From Solimonas sp040754295 (GTDB lineage: Bacteria; Pseudomonadota; Gammaproteobacteria; Nevskiales; Nevskiaceae): 64,000 nucleotides of DNA. The translations under genes and the position numbers were made by a program. The stretch lies in the NCBI GenBank assembly GCA_040754295.1, contig JBFMCQ010000013.1, positions 4,825-68,824 of the forward strand, read 5' to 3'. Positions 35,523-43,550 of the stretch are shown piece after piece. Position 1 is the stretch's first letter. Every line of letters starts with the position of its first letter. The notes below the pieces were generated by a model that ran no database searches, was not told the origin of the DNA, and saw only the letters and a program-made list of their open reading frames with translations.

Positions 35523-35566
35523 GGAAAAAGAAAAGCCGTTCGGGTCCGATTGAACCACGAACGGCT
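35523..35566 (-). terminator. Rho-independent terminator after ppiD
   Basis: On the minus strand AGCCGTTCG (35566-35558) pairs with CGAACGGCT (35542-35534), with a 15-base loop, followed by TTTCTTTTTCC. It lies about 37 bases beyond the ppiD stop and before the symporter gene. Confidence 0.8.
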
Positions 35567-35602
35567 CGTCCGCGGCCATTCGACCGCGCAGGATGCCTCG
35601 GA

Positions 35603-37522
35603 TCAGGGCGCTTCGGCCGGCGCGGCGGCATCCGGCGCGCGCAGGATCTCGATACCGACCGCGTCCTCGATCATCTTCATGTACGCGCGCAGCTCGGCGC
35701 CGGCGACTGCGTCGCGCAGCCGCGCGCGCTGCGTTTCGATGACTTCGTCGGGCAGCTCCGGCGTCTTCACTTCGTTGAGCGCGAGCACCGCCTTGCTGCC
35801 GTCCGCCAGCTCGGCCTCGCCGTACGTGACCTTGCCCTCGGCGGGCCGCGGCAGCTCGAACACGGCGTCGACGACGGCACGTTCCACCTTCTTGTCATCG
35901 CGCCGGATCGCACCCGGATTGCGCAGCTCGCCGCCCTTCGCGCGCACGATCTCCTGGAAGTCGGTGCCTTCGCGCACGGCGTTGAGCGTCTCCGCGGCAT
36001 CCTGCGCGGCGAGCTTGCGCGCCGCCTCGTCGACGAGCGACTTGCGCAGCGTGTCGGCGACTTCCTCGAGCGTCTTCTGCCGCGGCGCCTCGTATTCCGC
36101 CTTGCGCACGACGACGAGCTTTGTGTCGCTCACCGCGATCGGCTTGCTGTTCTCGCCCTGGTCGAGCACCTCGGGCGAGAACGCCGCTTCGGCGACGTTC
36201 TGATTCGCGGCGATGCCGGTGCCCTTGCCGCGCTCGAACCAGTCGGTGGTCTGCACTTCGAGGCCCAGCGCCTCCGCGACCGGCTCCAGCGACGTCGGCT
36301 TCTCGAACGCCAGCTGCTCCAGCTGCTCGGACATTTCCTGGAAACGCTGCTGCCGCTCGCGGGTCTGGAACAGCTCGGTCAGCTCGCGCTGCACCTCGGG
36401 ATCGTCGAACGGGCGCACGACCGAGGCCTTGAGCTCGTCGAGCCGGATCAGGTGCCAGCCGAACTCGGTTTCCACCGGCGCGCTGACCTCGTTCTCCTCG
36501 AGCGCGAACAGCGCGTCCTCGAAGGCGCGCACCATCTGCCCGCGGCGCACCCAGCCGAGGTCGCCGCCGGCGGCCTTCGAGCCCGGGTCCTCGGAGTGCT
36601 CCCCGGCCAGCTTCGCGAAGTCGGCGCCGCCGGCGATCTCCGCGGCGAGCGACTCGGCCTTCCTGCGCGCAGCTTCCTTGTCGGCACCGAAGCCGATCAG
36701 GATGTGGCGCGCCTTGCGCTCCTCCTGCGTCGTGAAGCGGCCGGCCTTCTCGGCCTCGTAGAGCACCTTGAGCACGTCTTCGGCCGGCGCAGCGGCTTCG
36801 GGTAGCGCGTCGAGCGAGAGCTCGACATAGGCGAGCTTGAGCCGCTCCGGCGCCATGTACTGCGCCTTGTCCTGCTCGTAACGCTGCTGCACTTCCTCTT
36901 CGGACACCTGCACACGGTCGCGGTAGTCCGACACCTCGAAGAGCGCGTACTGCAGCGTCCGCTCCTGATTGGCCAGCTGCACCGCCTGCTGCACCTGCAC
37001 GCCGGCGACGAAGGCGGTGTCGACGACCGCCTCGCGCATCTGGTTCATCTCGATCGAGTCGCGCAGCTGGCGCTCGTAACGGTCGGGCGTGTAGCCGGCA
37101 CGCGCCAGCGCCTCGCGGTAGGCCTGCGTGTCGAACGCGCCGTCGCGCTGGAATGCGGGCTCCGAGGAGACCGCTTTGAACAGCGTCGCGTCGTCGGCGT
37201 GGTAGCCCTCGGACTCGGTGTACTGCCGCAGCATCGTCTCCTGCGCCATGTCGCGCAGCACGGCGCTGCGCAGGCGGCTCTGATCGAACATGTCGGCGCG
37301 GAAGTTCTCGCCCATCAGCTGCACCAGCTGCTGATAGCGCTGCTCGTACTGCCGCTGGAATTGCGATTCATGGATCTTCTGGTCGCCGACCTTGGCGACG
37401 ACCGGGTCGCCGCCGCCCCCGGTGAACGACTCGATCCCGAAGAACGCGAACGGGATCGCCACGAGCGCCACGATAAAGCCGGCAATCAGGCCGGTGGTGC
37501 GGTCGCGAATCTGCTGAAGCAT
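35603..37522 (-). CDS. ppiD: Periplasmic chaperone/peptidyl-prolyl isomerase PpiD
   Basis: A 639-residue membrane-anchored chaperone. An N-terminal anchor (GLIAGFIVALVAIPFAFFGI) precedes a SurA-like N-domain (KVGDQKIHESQFQRQYEQRY). A central parvulin domain, recognisable from KARHILIGFGADKEAARRKA to GGDLGWVRRGQMV, is followed by a second degenerate SurA-like C-terminal part. It assists folding of outer-membrane proteins as they leave the Sec translocon. Its own start is about 84 bases downstream of the tRNA-Lys gene on the same strand. Length is normal (E. coli about 620). Confidence 0.93.
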   Translation of the reverse strand: MLQQIRDRTTGLIAGFIVALVAIPFAFFGIESFTGGGGDPVVAKVGDQKIHESQFQRQYEQRYQQLVQLMGENFRADMFDQSRLRSAVLRDMAQETMLRQYTESEGYHADDATLFKAVSSEPAFQRDGAFDTQAYREALARAGYTPDRYERQLRDSIEMNQMREAVVDTAFVAGVQVQQAVQLANQERTLQYALFEVSDYRDRVQVSEEEVQQRYEQDKAQYMAPERLKLAYVELSLDALPEAAAPAEDVLKVLYEAEKAGRFTTQEERKARHILIGFGADKEAARRKAESLAAEIAGGADFAKLAGEHSEDPGSKAAGGDLGWVRRGQMVRAFEDALFALEENEVSAPVETEFGWHLIRLDELKASVVRPFDDPEVQRELTELFQTRERQQRFQEMSEQLEQLAFEKPTSLEPVAEALGLEVQTTDWFERGKGTGIAANQNVAEAAFSPEVLDQGENSKPIAVSDTKLVVVRKAEYEAPRQKTLEEVADTLRKSLVDEAARKLAAQDAAETLNAVREGTDFQEIVRAKGGELRNPGAIRRDDKKVERAVVDAVFELPRPAEGKVTYGEAELADGSKAVLALNEVKTPELPDEVIETQRARLRDAVAGAELRAYMKMIEDAVGIEILRAPDAAAPAEAP

Positions 37523-37605
37523 GTTCTCCTCGTTGCTGACGAGCCTGCAAACGATAAAGCCCGGTCTAGCAGCCTGCTGAGCCGGGCCTCGTGAGTCGCT
37601 GCGAT

Positions 37606-37680
37606 TGGTGGGCTGCCAGGGACTCGAACCCCGAACCTACTGATTAAGAGTCAGCTGCTCTACCATTGAGCTAGCAGCCC
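37606..37680 (-). tRNA. tRNA-Lys (anticodon CTT)
   Basis: On the minus strand the acceptor stem GGGCTGC pairs with GCAGCCC, followed by A and an encoded CCA. The D-arm GCTC-AATGGTA-GAGC, anticodon loop CTCTTAA (anticodon CTT) and T-arm with GGTTCGAGTC are complete. It is preceded by tRNA-His with 15 bases between. Confidence 0.95.
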
Positions 37681-37695
37681 GTCGCCTGCCGAAGT

Positions 37696-37773
37696 TGGGG
37701 TGGACGAGGGGACTCGAACCCCCGACAACCAGAATCACAATCTGGGACTCTAACCAACTGAGCTACGTCCACC
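37696..37773 (-). tRNA. tRNA-His (anticodon GTG)
   Basis: The acceptor stem GTGGACG pairs with CGTCCAC, with the extra 5' G opposite C73 that is specific for tRNA-His, and an encoded CCA. The anticodon loop is TTGTGAT (anticodon GTG). It is the first tRNA of a two-tRNA minus-strand transcript that runs toward ppiD. Confidence 0.95.
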
Positions 37774-37813
37774 ATCGGGAGCTTCCCCCGGACGGGGTAC
37801 GTCCGGGGGCGCG

Positions 37814-37819
37814 AATCAT
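37814..37819 (-). promoter_or_regulatory. Extended -10 promoter of the tRNA pair
   Basis: On the minus strand TGCTATGAT is an extended -10, about 40 bases before the tRNA-His 5' end. It is followed by a GC-rich discriminator (TCGCGCCCCC), as in growth-rate and stringently controlled stable-RNA promoters. The -35 is weak. Confidence 0.5.
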
Positions 37820-38515
37820 AGCAAAACTTTTCATGCGAGTGGCCAGCGGTCTGGCCCTCGAGCTGACACCGACCCGCAGCGCCCCGCCGGCGCATCGTGA
37901 CCAGGGGCTCCGCTGCCAGACGCTGGTCGTGTTGCTGATAACCGCCTGATGGCACTGCAGTCGTCGGCGCTGCGGCGCCGGCACGCACTGAACCGCAGGG
38001 CCCGAAGCCGGTCCGCACACTACGTGAGCCGGTGGCGGCCGCGCGCATGCTCCAAAGCCTCGCCGATAAATCATCCCGGGCAGTCGTCAACCCCATCGCG
38101 CGCCGTTACCATCGTTCGCATAACGCGGCAGTCGGGGAGCGGGGGCATGAACGACATATCCGGGTTCGCGGAGCGGCGCAGCGCGTCGCTGGCACCGCGC
38201 AGGTTCGCCGAGCACGTTCGCACCGGCACGCGCTAAAGGTGCCCGACCGGTGTGCGCGCACCGTTGCCCACCGATGCGCCTCCCGAAAGCGCGGCGCCGT
38301 GTCCGCGTGCAGGGCCGCCGCTGCAGCGAGCCCGCGAAACGACCACCTAGCCGGCCGGTCGTCGGTTGACCTGCATCTCATCTCTCCTCGCGCCTCTCAT
38401 GGCAGCGCTTCCGCCGTCGCACCGTTCCGCCGGTGCGCGCCGGATCCGTGCGCATGCGCACCCGCTCGTCCGGCGCTTCGCACCGCCGCTCGGCCGCTCT
38501 GCCACAGAGGCTTGC
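37820..38515. other. Long GC-rich intergenic stretch, no gene recognised
   Basis: About 700 bases without a convincing coding region. Many open frames exist on both strands, but all are short, Arg/Ala/Pro-rich and lack family features. One 29-codon frame at 38147-38236 has a Shine-Dalgarno-like GGGAGCGGGGG before its ATG but no recognisable product. The stretch ends abruptly where base composition turns AT-rich at about 38516. Confidence 0.5.
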
Positions 38516-38685
38516 TTGAGAAATAAAGGGATCTTTATGTATTACTTTAATAAGTCTTCATAACTCCATTATAGTAAATATAAAACTCTGATATATATGG
38601 ATGTTCATATAGGCATCCATCACACTTACTCACGCAAAAGGACGGCGTTTGGGTGCATTTTCTTTGAGATTTTGCGTGCTATGAT
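38516..38685. promoter_or_regulatory. AT-rich upstream region with extended -10 for the peptide gene
   Basis: From about 38516 the sequence becomes strongly AT-rich (runs such as TTTATGTATTACTTTAATAA and ATTATAGTAAATATAAAACT), in sharp contrast with the rest of the window. At its end TGCTATGAT (38677-38685) is an extended -10 lying 43 bases before the ATG at 38729. No good -35 is visible. The composition suggests horizontally acquired or nucleoid-protein-controlled promoter DNA. Confidence 0.5.
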
Positions 38686-38728
38686 GCGCCTGCCCATCTT
38701 GAGGGCGATCCAATTGGAGCAGCGCACC

Positions 38729-38878
38729 ATGAACCCGGAAATCCAGAACACCGACGTCATCGATATCTGCGAGCTGGAGTACGACGTGGCCGGCGTCGGC
38801 GCCGAAGAGTCGAGCTCGGAGGACAACCACGCGGCGTGGTACCTCATCAGCTACCGTCTGCCCGAGAACGGTGCCTAA
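38729..38878 (+). CDS. 49-residue acidic peptide, unknown (possible RiPP-like precursor)
   Basis: ATG at 38729 with GGAG 8-9 bases upstream. The product starts MNPEIQNTDVIDICELEYDV, continues AGVGAEESSSEDN and ends HAAWYLISYRLPENGA. The first half is acidic. ELEYDVAG loosely resembles the EL-x-x-h-x-G(G/A) end of double-glycine leaders, and the tail is aromatic-rich (WYLISY). It is followed by a perfect terminator and then two coupled cupin/HEAT genes, an arrangement often seen for highly expressed precursor peptides. The codon frame is consistent and the start signals are good, but the function is inference only. A small regulatory or structural protein is equally possible. Confidence 0.6.
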   Translation: MNPEIQNTDVIDICELEYDVAGVGAEESSSEDNHAAWYLISYRLPENGA

Positions 38879-38904
38879 AGAACGCAGTCGGACGGTTGAT
38901 ATGC

Positions 38905-38935
38905 GCGGAGCGCTGCGGCGCTCCGCTATTTTTTT
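38905..38935 (+). terminator. Strong terminator/attenuator after the peptide gene
   Basis: GCGGAGCGC (38905-38913) and GCGCTCCGC (38918-38926) form a perfect 9-bp stem with loop TGCG, followed by TATTTTTTT. It ends 25 bases before the next start codon, so partial read-through would set a high peptide-to-enzyme ratio. Confidence 0.9.
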
Positions 38936-38959
38936 GCGATCGGATTTGCGAGCATCTGC

Positions 38960-39838
38960 ATGAACGCTCCCGCGCCCCTTGATGCCGATCCCATACTGCC
39001 GATGCCGCCGCAGATCATTCACCCGAGCCGGGAAGTCGCGGACTTAGCCGAGGCGGTGGAGCGCGAGTTCGACCGCGACGAGCCGGAGACCTTCTGGCGC
39101 TGCGAAGACGCCTTCCGCACGCTGCTCGCTTCCGGATTCGCCGCGAACGCGCTGCGCGACGAGCTGCAGACCATCGTCGACGATCCCGCGCGCATCGGCG
39201 ACTGGCAGCCGAATCAGCTGATGGTGCTGCGCGGCCGAAGCTATGCGCTGTCGGTGGCGCTGTTCGAAACACCGCGCCGCTACATTCACACGACGCCGTT
39301 CTACGGCATGTATGCACCGCTGGGCACGCAGCCGCTGCACTACGACCGCTACCGCCTGCCGGCGAACTATCGCAACGAGCTGTTCGATCCGTCGCTACGC
39401 CTCGAGCCGGCGGGCAGCGGCGTGGTGCGCGCCGGCGACGTGCTCCAGCTATGGTCGCGCGAGTACGCCTACGACTTTCACGTCGAGCAGCCGGTGCTCG
39501 TCGCCAAGCTGACGACGGCGCCGTTCCACACGCTGGAGTGGCTGTTCAGCAAGGACAGCCTGCGCGCCTGGCAGGCCAACGACAGCGAGCTGTCGTCGAC
39601 GCAGCTGCGTGTGGCCGCCTACCTCCTCGGCCGGCTCGCGCACCAGAGCTCGCTGGAGCCTCTGCAGACGATGACCACGCATCCGCACCACGCCGTGCGC
39701 TGGGCGGCGATCCAGGCGATCGGCCGGCTCAGCCGCACCGAGGCGCTGGCGCAGCTGGAGCGCGCGCAGAACGACCCGCACCCGCACATCCGCCGCGCCG
39801 CGGCCAAAACGCTGCGCCAGCTCGAAAGCAGAACCTGA
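38960..39838 (+). CDS. Cupin-like/HEAT-repeat protein 1, unknown function
   Basis: A 292-residue soluble protein. Residues ~75-190 look like a beta-rich cupin-like core (QLMVLRGRSYALSVALFETP, PLGTQPLHYDRYRLP, VVRAGDVLQLWSREYAYDFH), with scattered His but no complete metal set. Residues ~215-285 are HEAT-like helices (TQLRVAAYLLGRLAHQSSLE, HAVRWAAIQAIGRLSRTEAL, HIRRAAAKTLRQLE). It shares this layout with the next gene, to which it is joined by TGATG. No family name is recognised. A peptide-modifying or peptide-binding role is suggested only by the small peptide gene upstream. Confidence 0.7.
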   Translation: MNAPAPLDADPILPMPPQIIHPSREVADLAEAVEREFDRDEPETFWRCEDAFRTLLASGFAANALRDELQTIVDDPARIGDWQPNQLMVLRGRSYALSVALFETPRRYIHTTPFYGMYAPLGTQPLHYDRYRLPANYRNELFDPSLRLEPAGSGVVRAGDVLQLWSREYAYDFHVEQPVLVAKLTTAPFHTLEWLFSKDSLRAWQANDSELSSTQLRVAAYLLGRLAHQSSLEPLQTMTTHPHHAVRWAAIQAIGRLSRTEALAQLERAQNDPHPHIRRAAAKTLRQLESRT

Positions 39839-40725
39839 TGGCGATCACGATTCCCGGCAGCACCGACCGCGTCGTCACGATCGAGGAGTTTCTCGACTAC
39901 GTCGGCTCGCAGGTGGATCTGCGCGACACCGACAGCATCATCGAGAGCGCGCCGATGCTGCGGGCGCTGGCCAACAACCGCACCCTGATTCTGGAGCGGC
40001 TCAACCGGCAGGTGAAGAGCCTGTACAGCCGCGACACCGTCGATTCGGCGCAGACCGTGTTTCTCGGCAAGGGAGACGGGTTCTTCGTGCGCGCCAACAT
40101 CTGGCCGTCGACGGCCGACATCTCGGCCGGCCGCGTCTACCAGGACCAGTTCGCCTACGACGCCGCGCACGATCACAACTACAGCTTCCTCACCGTCGGC
40201 TACTTCGGCCCCGGCTACGTCACCGAAATCTACGAGTACGACCCTGACAGCATCGAAGGCTATGCGGGCGAGCGGGTCGAGCTGCAGTTCCTGGAACGTG
40301 TGAAGTTCGGTGTCGGCTCGGCGATGTTCTACCGCGCGAGCCGCGACGTGCATATCCAGTATGCGCCGGACGATCTGAGCATCACGATCAACATGATGAT
40401 CCTGCGCCCCGAAGTGATGCTGCGCGACCAGTATTTCTTCGATCTGGAGAGCCGCACGCTGACGGGCTTTCCACCGCAGCTCGACAGCTCGCGGCGCGTC
40501 TCGATCGTACGCATGGCCGGCTACACCGGCGATGCCGACAGCGCGCAGCTGCTCACCGATCTCGCACGGACGCATCCCTGCCGGCGCACGCGCCTCGCGG
40601 CTTTCGAGGCGCTCGCGCAGCTGCAGCCGCCGCGCGCGGCGGAGATCTGGGAGACCGCCTGCCGCGATCGCGAGCCGCTGGTGGCTCACGCCGCGCAGCG
40701 CCGGCTGGCGGCGCTCGGCGCCTAG
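39838..40725 (+). CDS. Cupin/HEAT-repeat protein 2, unknown function
   Basis: A 295-residue protein paralogous in layout to its upstream neighbour. The cupin part has a plausible metal site: AAHDHNYSFLTVGYFGPGYV (H-x-H), then TEIYEYD (Glu), then SRDVHIQYAPDDLSITINMM (His followed by Asn ten residues later). HEAT-like helices fill residues ~225-290 (ARTHPCRRTRLAAFEALAQL). It starts at the ATG inside TGATG at 39838. It ends in a four-base convergent overlap with the EAL gene. The metal site makes it a likely oxygenase, hydroxylase or sensor, but no substrate can be named. Confidence 0.7.
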   Translation: MAITIPGSTDRVVTIEEFLDYVGSQVDLRDTDSIIESAPMLRALANNRTLILERLNRQVKSLYSRDTVDSAQTVFLGKGDGFFVRANIWPSTADISAGRVYQDQFAYDAAHDHNYSFLTVGYFGPGYVTEIYEYDPDSIEGYAGERVELQFLERVKFGVGSAMFYRASRDVHIQYAPDDLSITINMMILRPEVMLRDQYFFDLESRTLTGFPPQLDSSRRVSIVRMAGYTGDADSAQLLTDLARTHPCRRTRLAAFEALAQLQPPRAAEIWETACRDREPLVAHAAQRRLAALGA

Positions 40726-42818
40726 CTCGCGATGCGCTCCAGCTGAAACGAAGCGGCCCAGCGCTCGAACTCCGCGGCCGGGATCGCGCGCGAGTACAAG
40801 AAACCCTGCTGCAAGGGACAGCCTTCCTGCTGCAGCACGCGCATCTGCTCGGCGGTCTCGACGCCTTCGGCGATGACCTCCAGCTCCAGATTACGCGCCA
40901 GATCGAGCGTCGCCGAGATGATGGCACGCGCCTGCCGTGAAGACGTCGCCTGAGCGACGAACTGCCGGTCGATCTTGATCTTGTCGATCGGCAGACGCTG
41001 CACGTAGCTGAACGACGCGTAGCCGGTGCCGAAGTCGTCGAGCCCGAGCCGGTAGCCGCGCTTGCGGATTGCATCGAGCAGGCTGCGGGTCTGCTCGGAG
41101 CTGTCGAACAGCACGCTCTCGGTCAGCTCGAAATCCATCAGCTGCGCGGCGCGCGGATCCTCCTCGATCAGCTCGTCGAGCAGCCGCAGGATGCGCGCGT
41201 CCTGCGCCTGGCGCGCCGACAGGTTCACCGAGACGCGGAAGCGCAGGCCCCGGCGCGCCCACGCGCATACCTGACGGTGCGCCACGGTGAGACAGTGCTC
41301 GCTGATCTCCGCGATCAACCCGGCGTCCTCGGCAACCTGGATGAACTCGCCGGGCAGCAGCAGTCCGCGCTCTGGGTGGCGCCAGCGCAGCAGTGCCTCG
41401 CCGCCGACGACGCACTGACGCGCGACGTCGACGATCGGCTGGTAGTACACGTCGAACTCGCGGCGCTCGAGGCTGCGCCGGATGTCGGTCGTCAGCGCGA
41501 GCTGCCGGCGCGCCGTGCCGGTGGCCTGCGCCGCGGCGAAGCGCGCATTGCGGCGGCCGCCCTTCTTCGCCGCATAGACCGCGGCCTCGGCGCTGCCGAT
41601 CAGCTGCTCCACGGTGTGCCCGTCCTCGGGGTAGAGCGCAATGCCGATCGACAGCGACATGCTGAGCAGGTGGTTACCGACAGGGTATGGCTCCGAGCAG
41701 CCGTGCAGCAGCGCATCGGCGATGGCGCTGAGCTCGGCCTGCGCGTCCTCGACGTCCGCGAGATCGTCGACGAGCACGATGAACTTGTCGCCGCTGTAGC
41801 GGTACGTCTGGGTATTGATCGGGCAGAAACGCTGGATGCGCGTCGCCGCTTCACACAGATAGCGGTCGCCGCCCTTGTTGCCGAGCTTCTCGTTGACCGC
41901 GCGGAAATTGTCGAGATCCAGGTAGACCAGCGCGAAACGCGCTGCCGAGCCGTCGCGGGCGCTGCGCTCGATCTCTCTCTGGATGCTGTCCTCGAGCGCC
42001 GCGCGGTTGCCGAGTCCGGTGAGCGGGTCCTGGTAGGCAAGCATGCGCAGCTTCTCGGCATGGTCGCGGAACTGGCGCAGCGCCAGCGCCATCGCGCCGA
42101 ATTCGTCGGGACCCACGGGCGGCAGATCGATCGCAGTCTCGCCGGCATTGACGCGGCGGATCGCAACGGTCGTCGCCTGCAGCGGGCGAATGATCGAGCG
42201 CACGACCAGCAGCACGAGAATCACGCCGGCGATCGTGCCGGCAATGATGATCCCGGCCGCGATGCGCAGCGCAATTGCTGCTCGCTTGCGCTCCTGCTCG
42301 AGGAATTCGCGCGCCAGCTGGCGCTGCCGCTGACTGGCGACGTGCAGTATCTGCTCGCTGGTATCGAGCTGCCGCTGCAGCTCCGCCAAAGCCGGGTCTA
42401 CCTCTACCATCCTGCCGGCGAGCAAAGCGTCGAGTGCGCGCTGAGTGAGCGCAGGCAGTTCATCCAAGATTGCGCGGATGACCTTTGCGCCCTTCGGATC
42501 GAACTCCGCGAACTGGTCCAGTTGCACGTACATATCTTGGCGTGCCTGCTCGAGCGCCGCCCGAGCGAGGCGTTCCTGCTCAGCATCACCGCGAAGCACC
42601 GAGCTGTTCACGCGTCCGCCAGCATGCCGAGTGCGGTGCAAAGCCCGGGTCGTCGTCTCGATAATCTCAAACCGCCGGTACTGCTCCTGCTGCGCCAGCT
42701 GGCGCTCCTGATTGCGCTCGATCAGATAACCGAGCACCAGACTGGAGCACGCGAAAATCGTCGCCAGGCCCAGGCACAGGGCCAGCAGACGGACACGCAC
42801 GCTCAACGCTATTTTCAT
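40722..42818 (-). CDS. Membrane GGDEF(degenerate)-EAL protein, probable c-di-GMP phosphodiesterase
   Basis: A 698-residue protein. The N-terminus has membrane segment 1 (SVRVRLLALCLGLATIFACS), a periplasmic four-helix-type sensor and membrane segment 2 (AAGIIIAGTIAGVILVLLVV), then HAMP (RPLQATTVAIRRVNAGE). The GGDEF domain has DPLTGLGNRAALED, but its active loop reads YRYSGDKFIVLVDD, so GGDEF is SGDKF and cyclase activity is unlikely. The EAL domain is intact: GGEALLRWRHPERG, FELTESVLF, LDDFGTGYAS and KIKIDRQFV. ATG 42818 (MKIALSVRVR) is chosen over 42869 because it opens the first membrane segment. Confidence 0.88.
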   Translation of the reverse strand: MKIALSVRVRLLALCLGLATIFACSSLVLGYLIERNQERQLAQQEQYRRFEIIETTTRALHRTRHAGGRVNSSVLRGDAEQERLARAALEQARQDMYVQLDQFAEFDPKGAKVIRAILDELPALTQRALDALLAGRMVEVDPALAELQRQLDTSEQILHVASQRQRQLAREFLEQERKRAAIALRIAAGIIIAGTIAGVILVLLVVRSIIRPLQATTVAIRRVNAGETAIDLPPVGPDEFGAMALALRQFRDHAEKLRMLAYQDPLTGLGNRAALEDSIQREIERSARDGSAARFALVYLDLDNFRAVNEKLGNKGGDRYLCEAATRIQRFCPINTQTYRYSGDKFIVLVDDLADVEDAQAELSAIADALLHGCSEPYPVGNHLLSMSLSIGIALYPEDGHTVEQLIGSAEAAVYAAKKGGRRNARFAAAQATGTARRQLALTTDIRRSLERREFDVYYQPIVDVARQCVVGGEALLRWRHPERGLLLPGEFIQVAEDAGLIAEISEHCLTVAHRQVCAWARRGLRFRVSVNLSARQAQDARILRLLDELIEEDPRAAQLMDFELTESVLFDSSEQTRSLLDAIRKRGYRLGLDDFGTGYASFSYVQRLPIDKIKIDRQFVAQATSSRQARAIISATLDLARNLELEVIAEGVETAEQMRVLQQEGCPLQQGFLYSRAIPAAEFERWAASFQLERIAS

Positions 42819-42988
42819 GACTCGGACCCGCCGCACACCGCCGGATGCGGAAATGCACACCATAAACACTTCGCGTGATCATACGTGAATGACGGCCAAA
42901 CACGTGGAATCTTTGCCGAAACGCTTCTGTCCCATATAGACGAATCGGCCGCGGAGCCGGTATGCATCCAAGGACCAGGAGAACAGCA

Positions 42989-43543
42989 ATGCCAGGAAAA
43001 GCATCGGGCAAGGCGGACAGATCCGAGCGCGCTCGCAGGCACCGCGAGCCGCCGGCGCAGCGGGTCAGAGTCAGCGAGGAGCCGGCCGGGCGCCTGTCGC
43101 TCGGAAAGGGCCTTGAGCGCGGCGGCCGCGTCGGCGATCCGCGCGCGGTCAAGCAGCGGCGGCTGGAATTCCCGGATGCGCGCGTGCGCGAGGCCGGGCA
43201 GAGCGGCGGCGAGATTCCTTACGGCGATCTAACCGCCGACGATGCCGCGCCGGAGACTTTTCTCGACGACACGCGCTCGTCGACGCCGTCCGACGTCGAG
43301 CCGCGGCAGCCCGCCGACACGGTACTGCGCGGACGCACGCCGGGCGCGACGACGACGCGGCAGGGCAAGGACGAGGCCGAGCTCGCCGACAGCGAGCCGG
43401 TGGGCTGGACGGAAAGCCGCCGGCTGCGAAGCAAGGCACGGGCGCACGCCCGCGATCCCAATGCCGTCGAGCCGCACGAGGCGGAGGAGCAGGCGCAACA
43501 GGAACGCGCGCGCCAGGGCGGCGGTGCACGAAGCCGCACTTGA
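42989..43543 (+). CDS. Hydrophilic low-complexity protein, unknown
   Basis: A 184-residue, highly charged protein with an AGGAGA Shine-Dalgarno six bases before ATG 42989. It is Arg-, Glu-, Ala- and Gly-rich throughout, with the most structured-looking stretch IPYGDLTADDAAPETFLDDT. There is no hydrophobic segment and no known domain, and it is probably disordered. It is divergent from the EAL gene. The good ribosome-binding site supports translation, but high GC content makes spurious frames common, so confidence is moderate. Confidence 0.45.
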   Translation: MPGKASGKADRSERARRHREPPAQRVRVSEEPAGRLSLGKGLERGGRVGDPRAVKQRRLEFPDARVREAGQSGGEIPYGDLTADDAAPETFLDDTRSSTPSDVEPRQPADTVLRGRTPGATTTRQGKDEAELADSEPVGWTESRRLRSKARAHARDPNAVEPHEAEEQAQQERARQGGGARSRT

Positions 43544-43550
43544 GCCGCGT

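Noticed and set aside
37785..37809. CCCCCGGAC/GTCCGGGGG inverted repeat as a terminator
   Set aside because: No T-tract follows on either strand, and it lies between the probable tRNA promoter and tRNA-His, so it is more likely leader structure.
37671..38096. Minus-strand open frame running through the tRNA-His gene
   Set aside because: Part of the translation (VAQLVRVPDCDSGCRGFESP) is the usual artefact of reading through a tRNA; both tRNAs fold perfectly and no protein family is present.
38147..38236. 29-codon frame with a Shine-Dalgarno-like sequence
   Set aside because: The product is Arg/Ser-rich and matches nothing I recognise; a purine-rich stretch before an ATG is expected by chance in GC-rich DNA.
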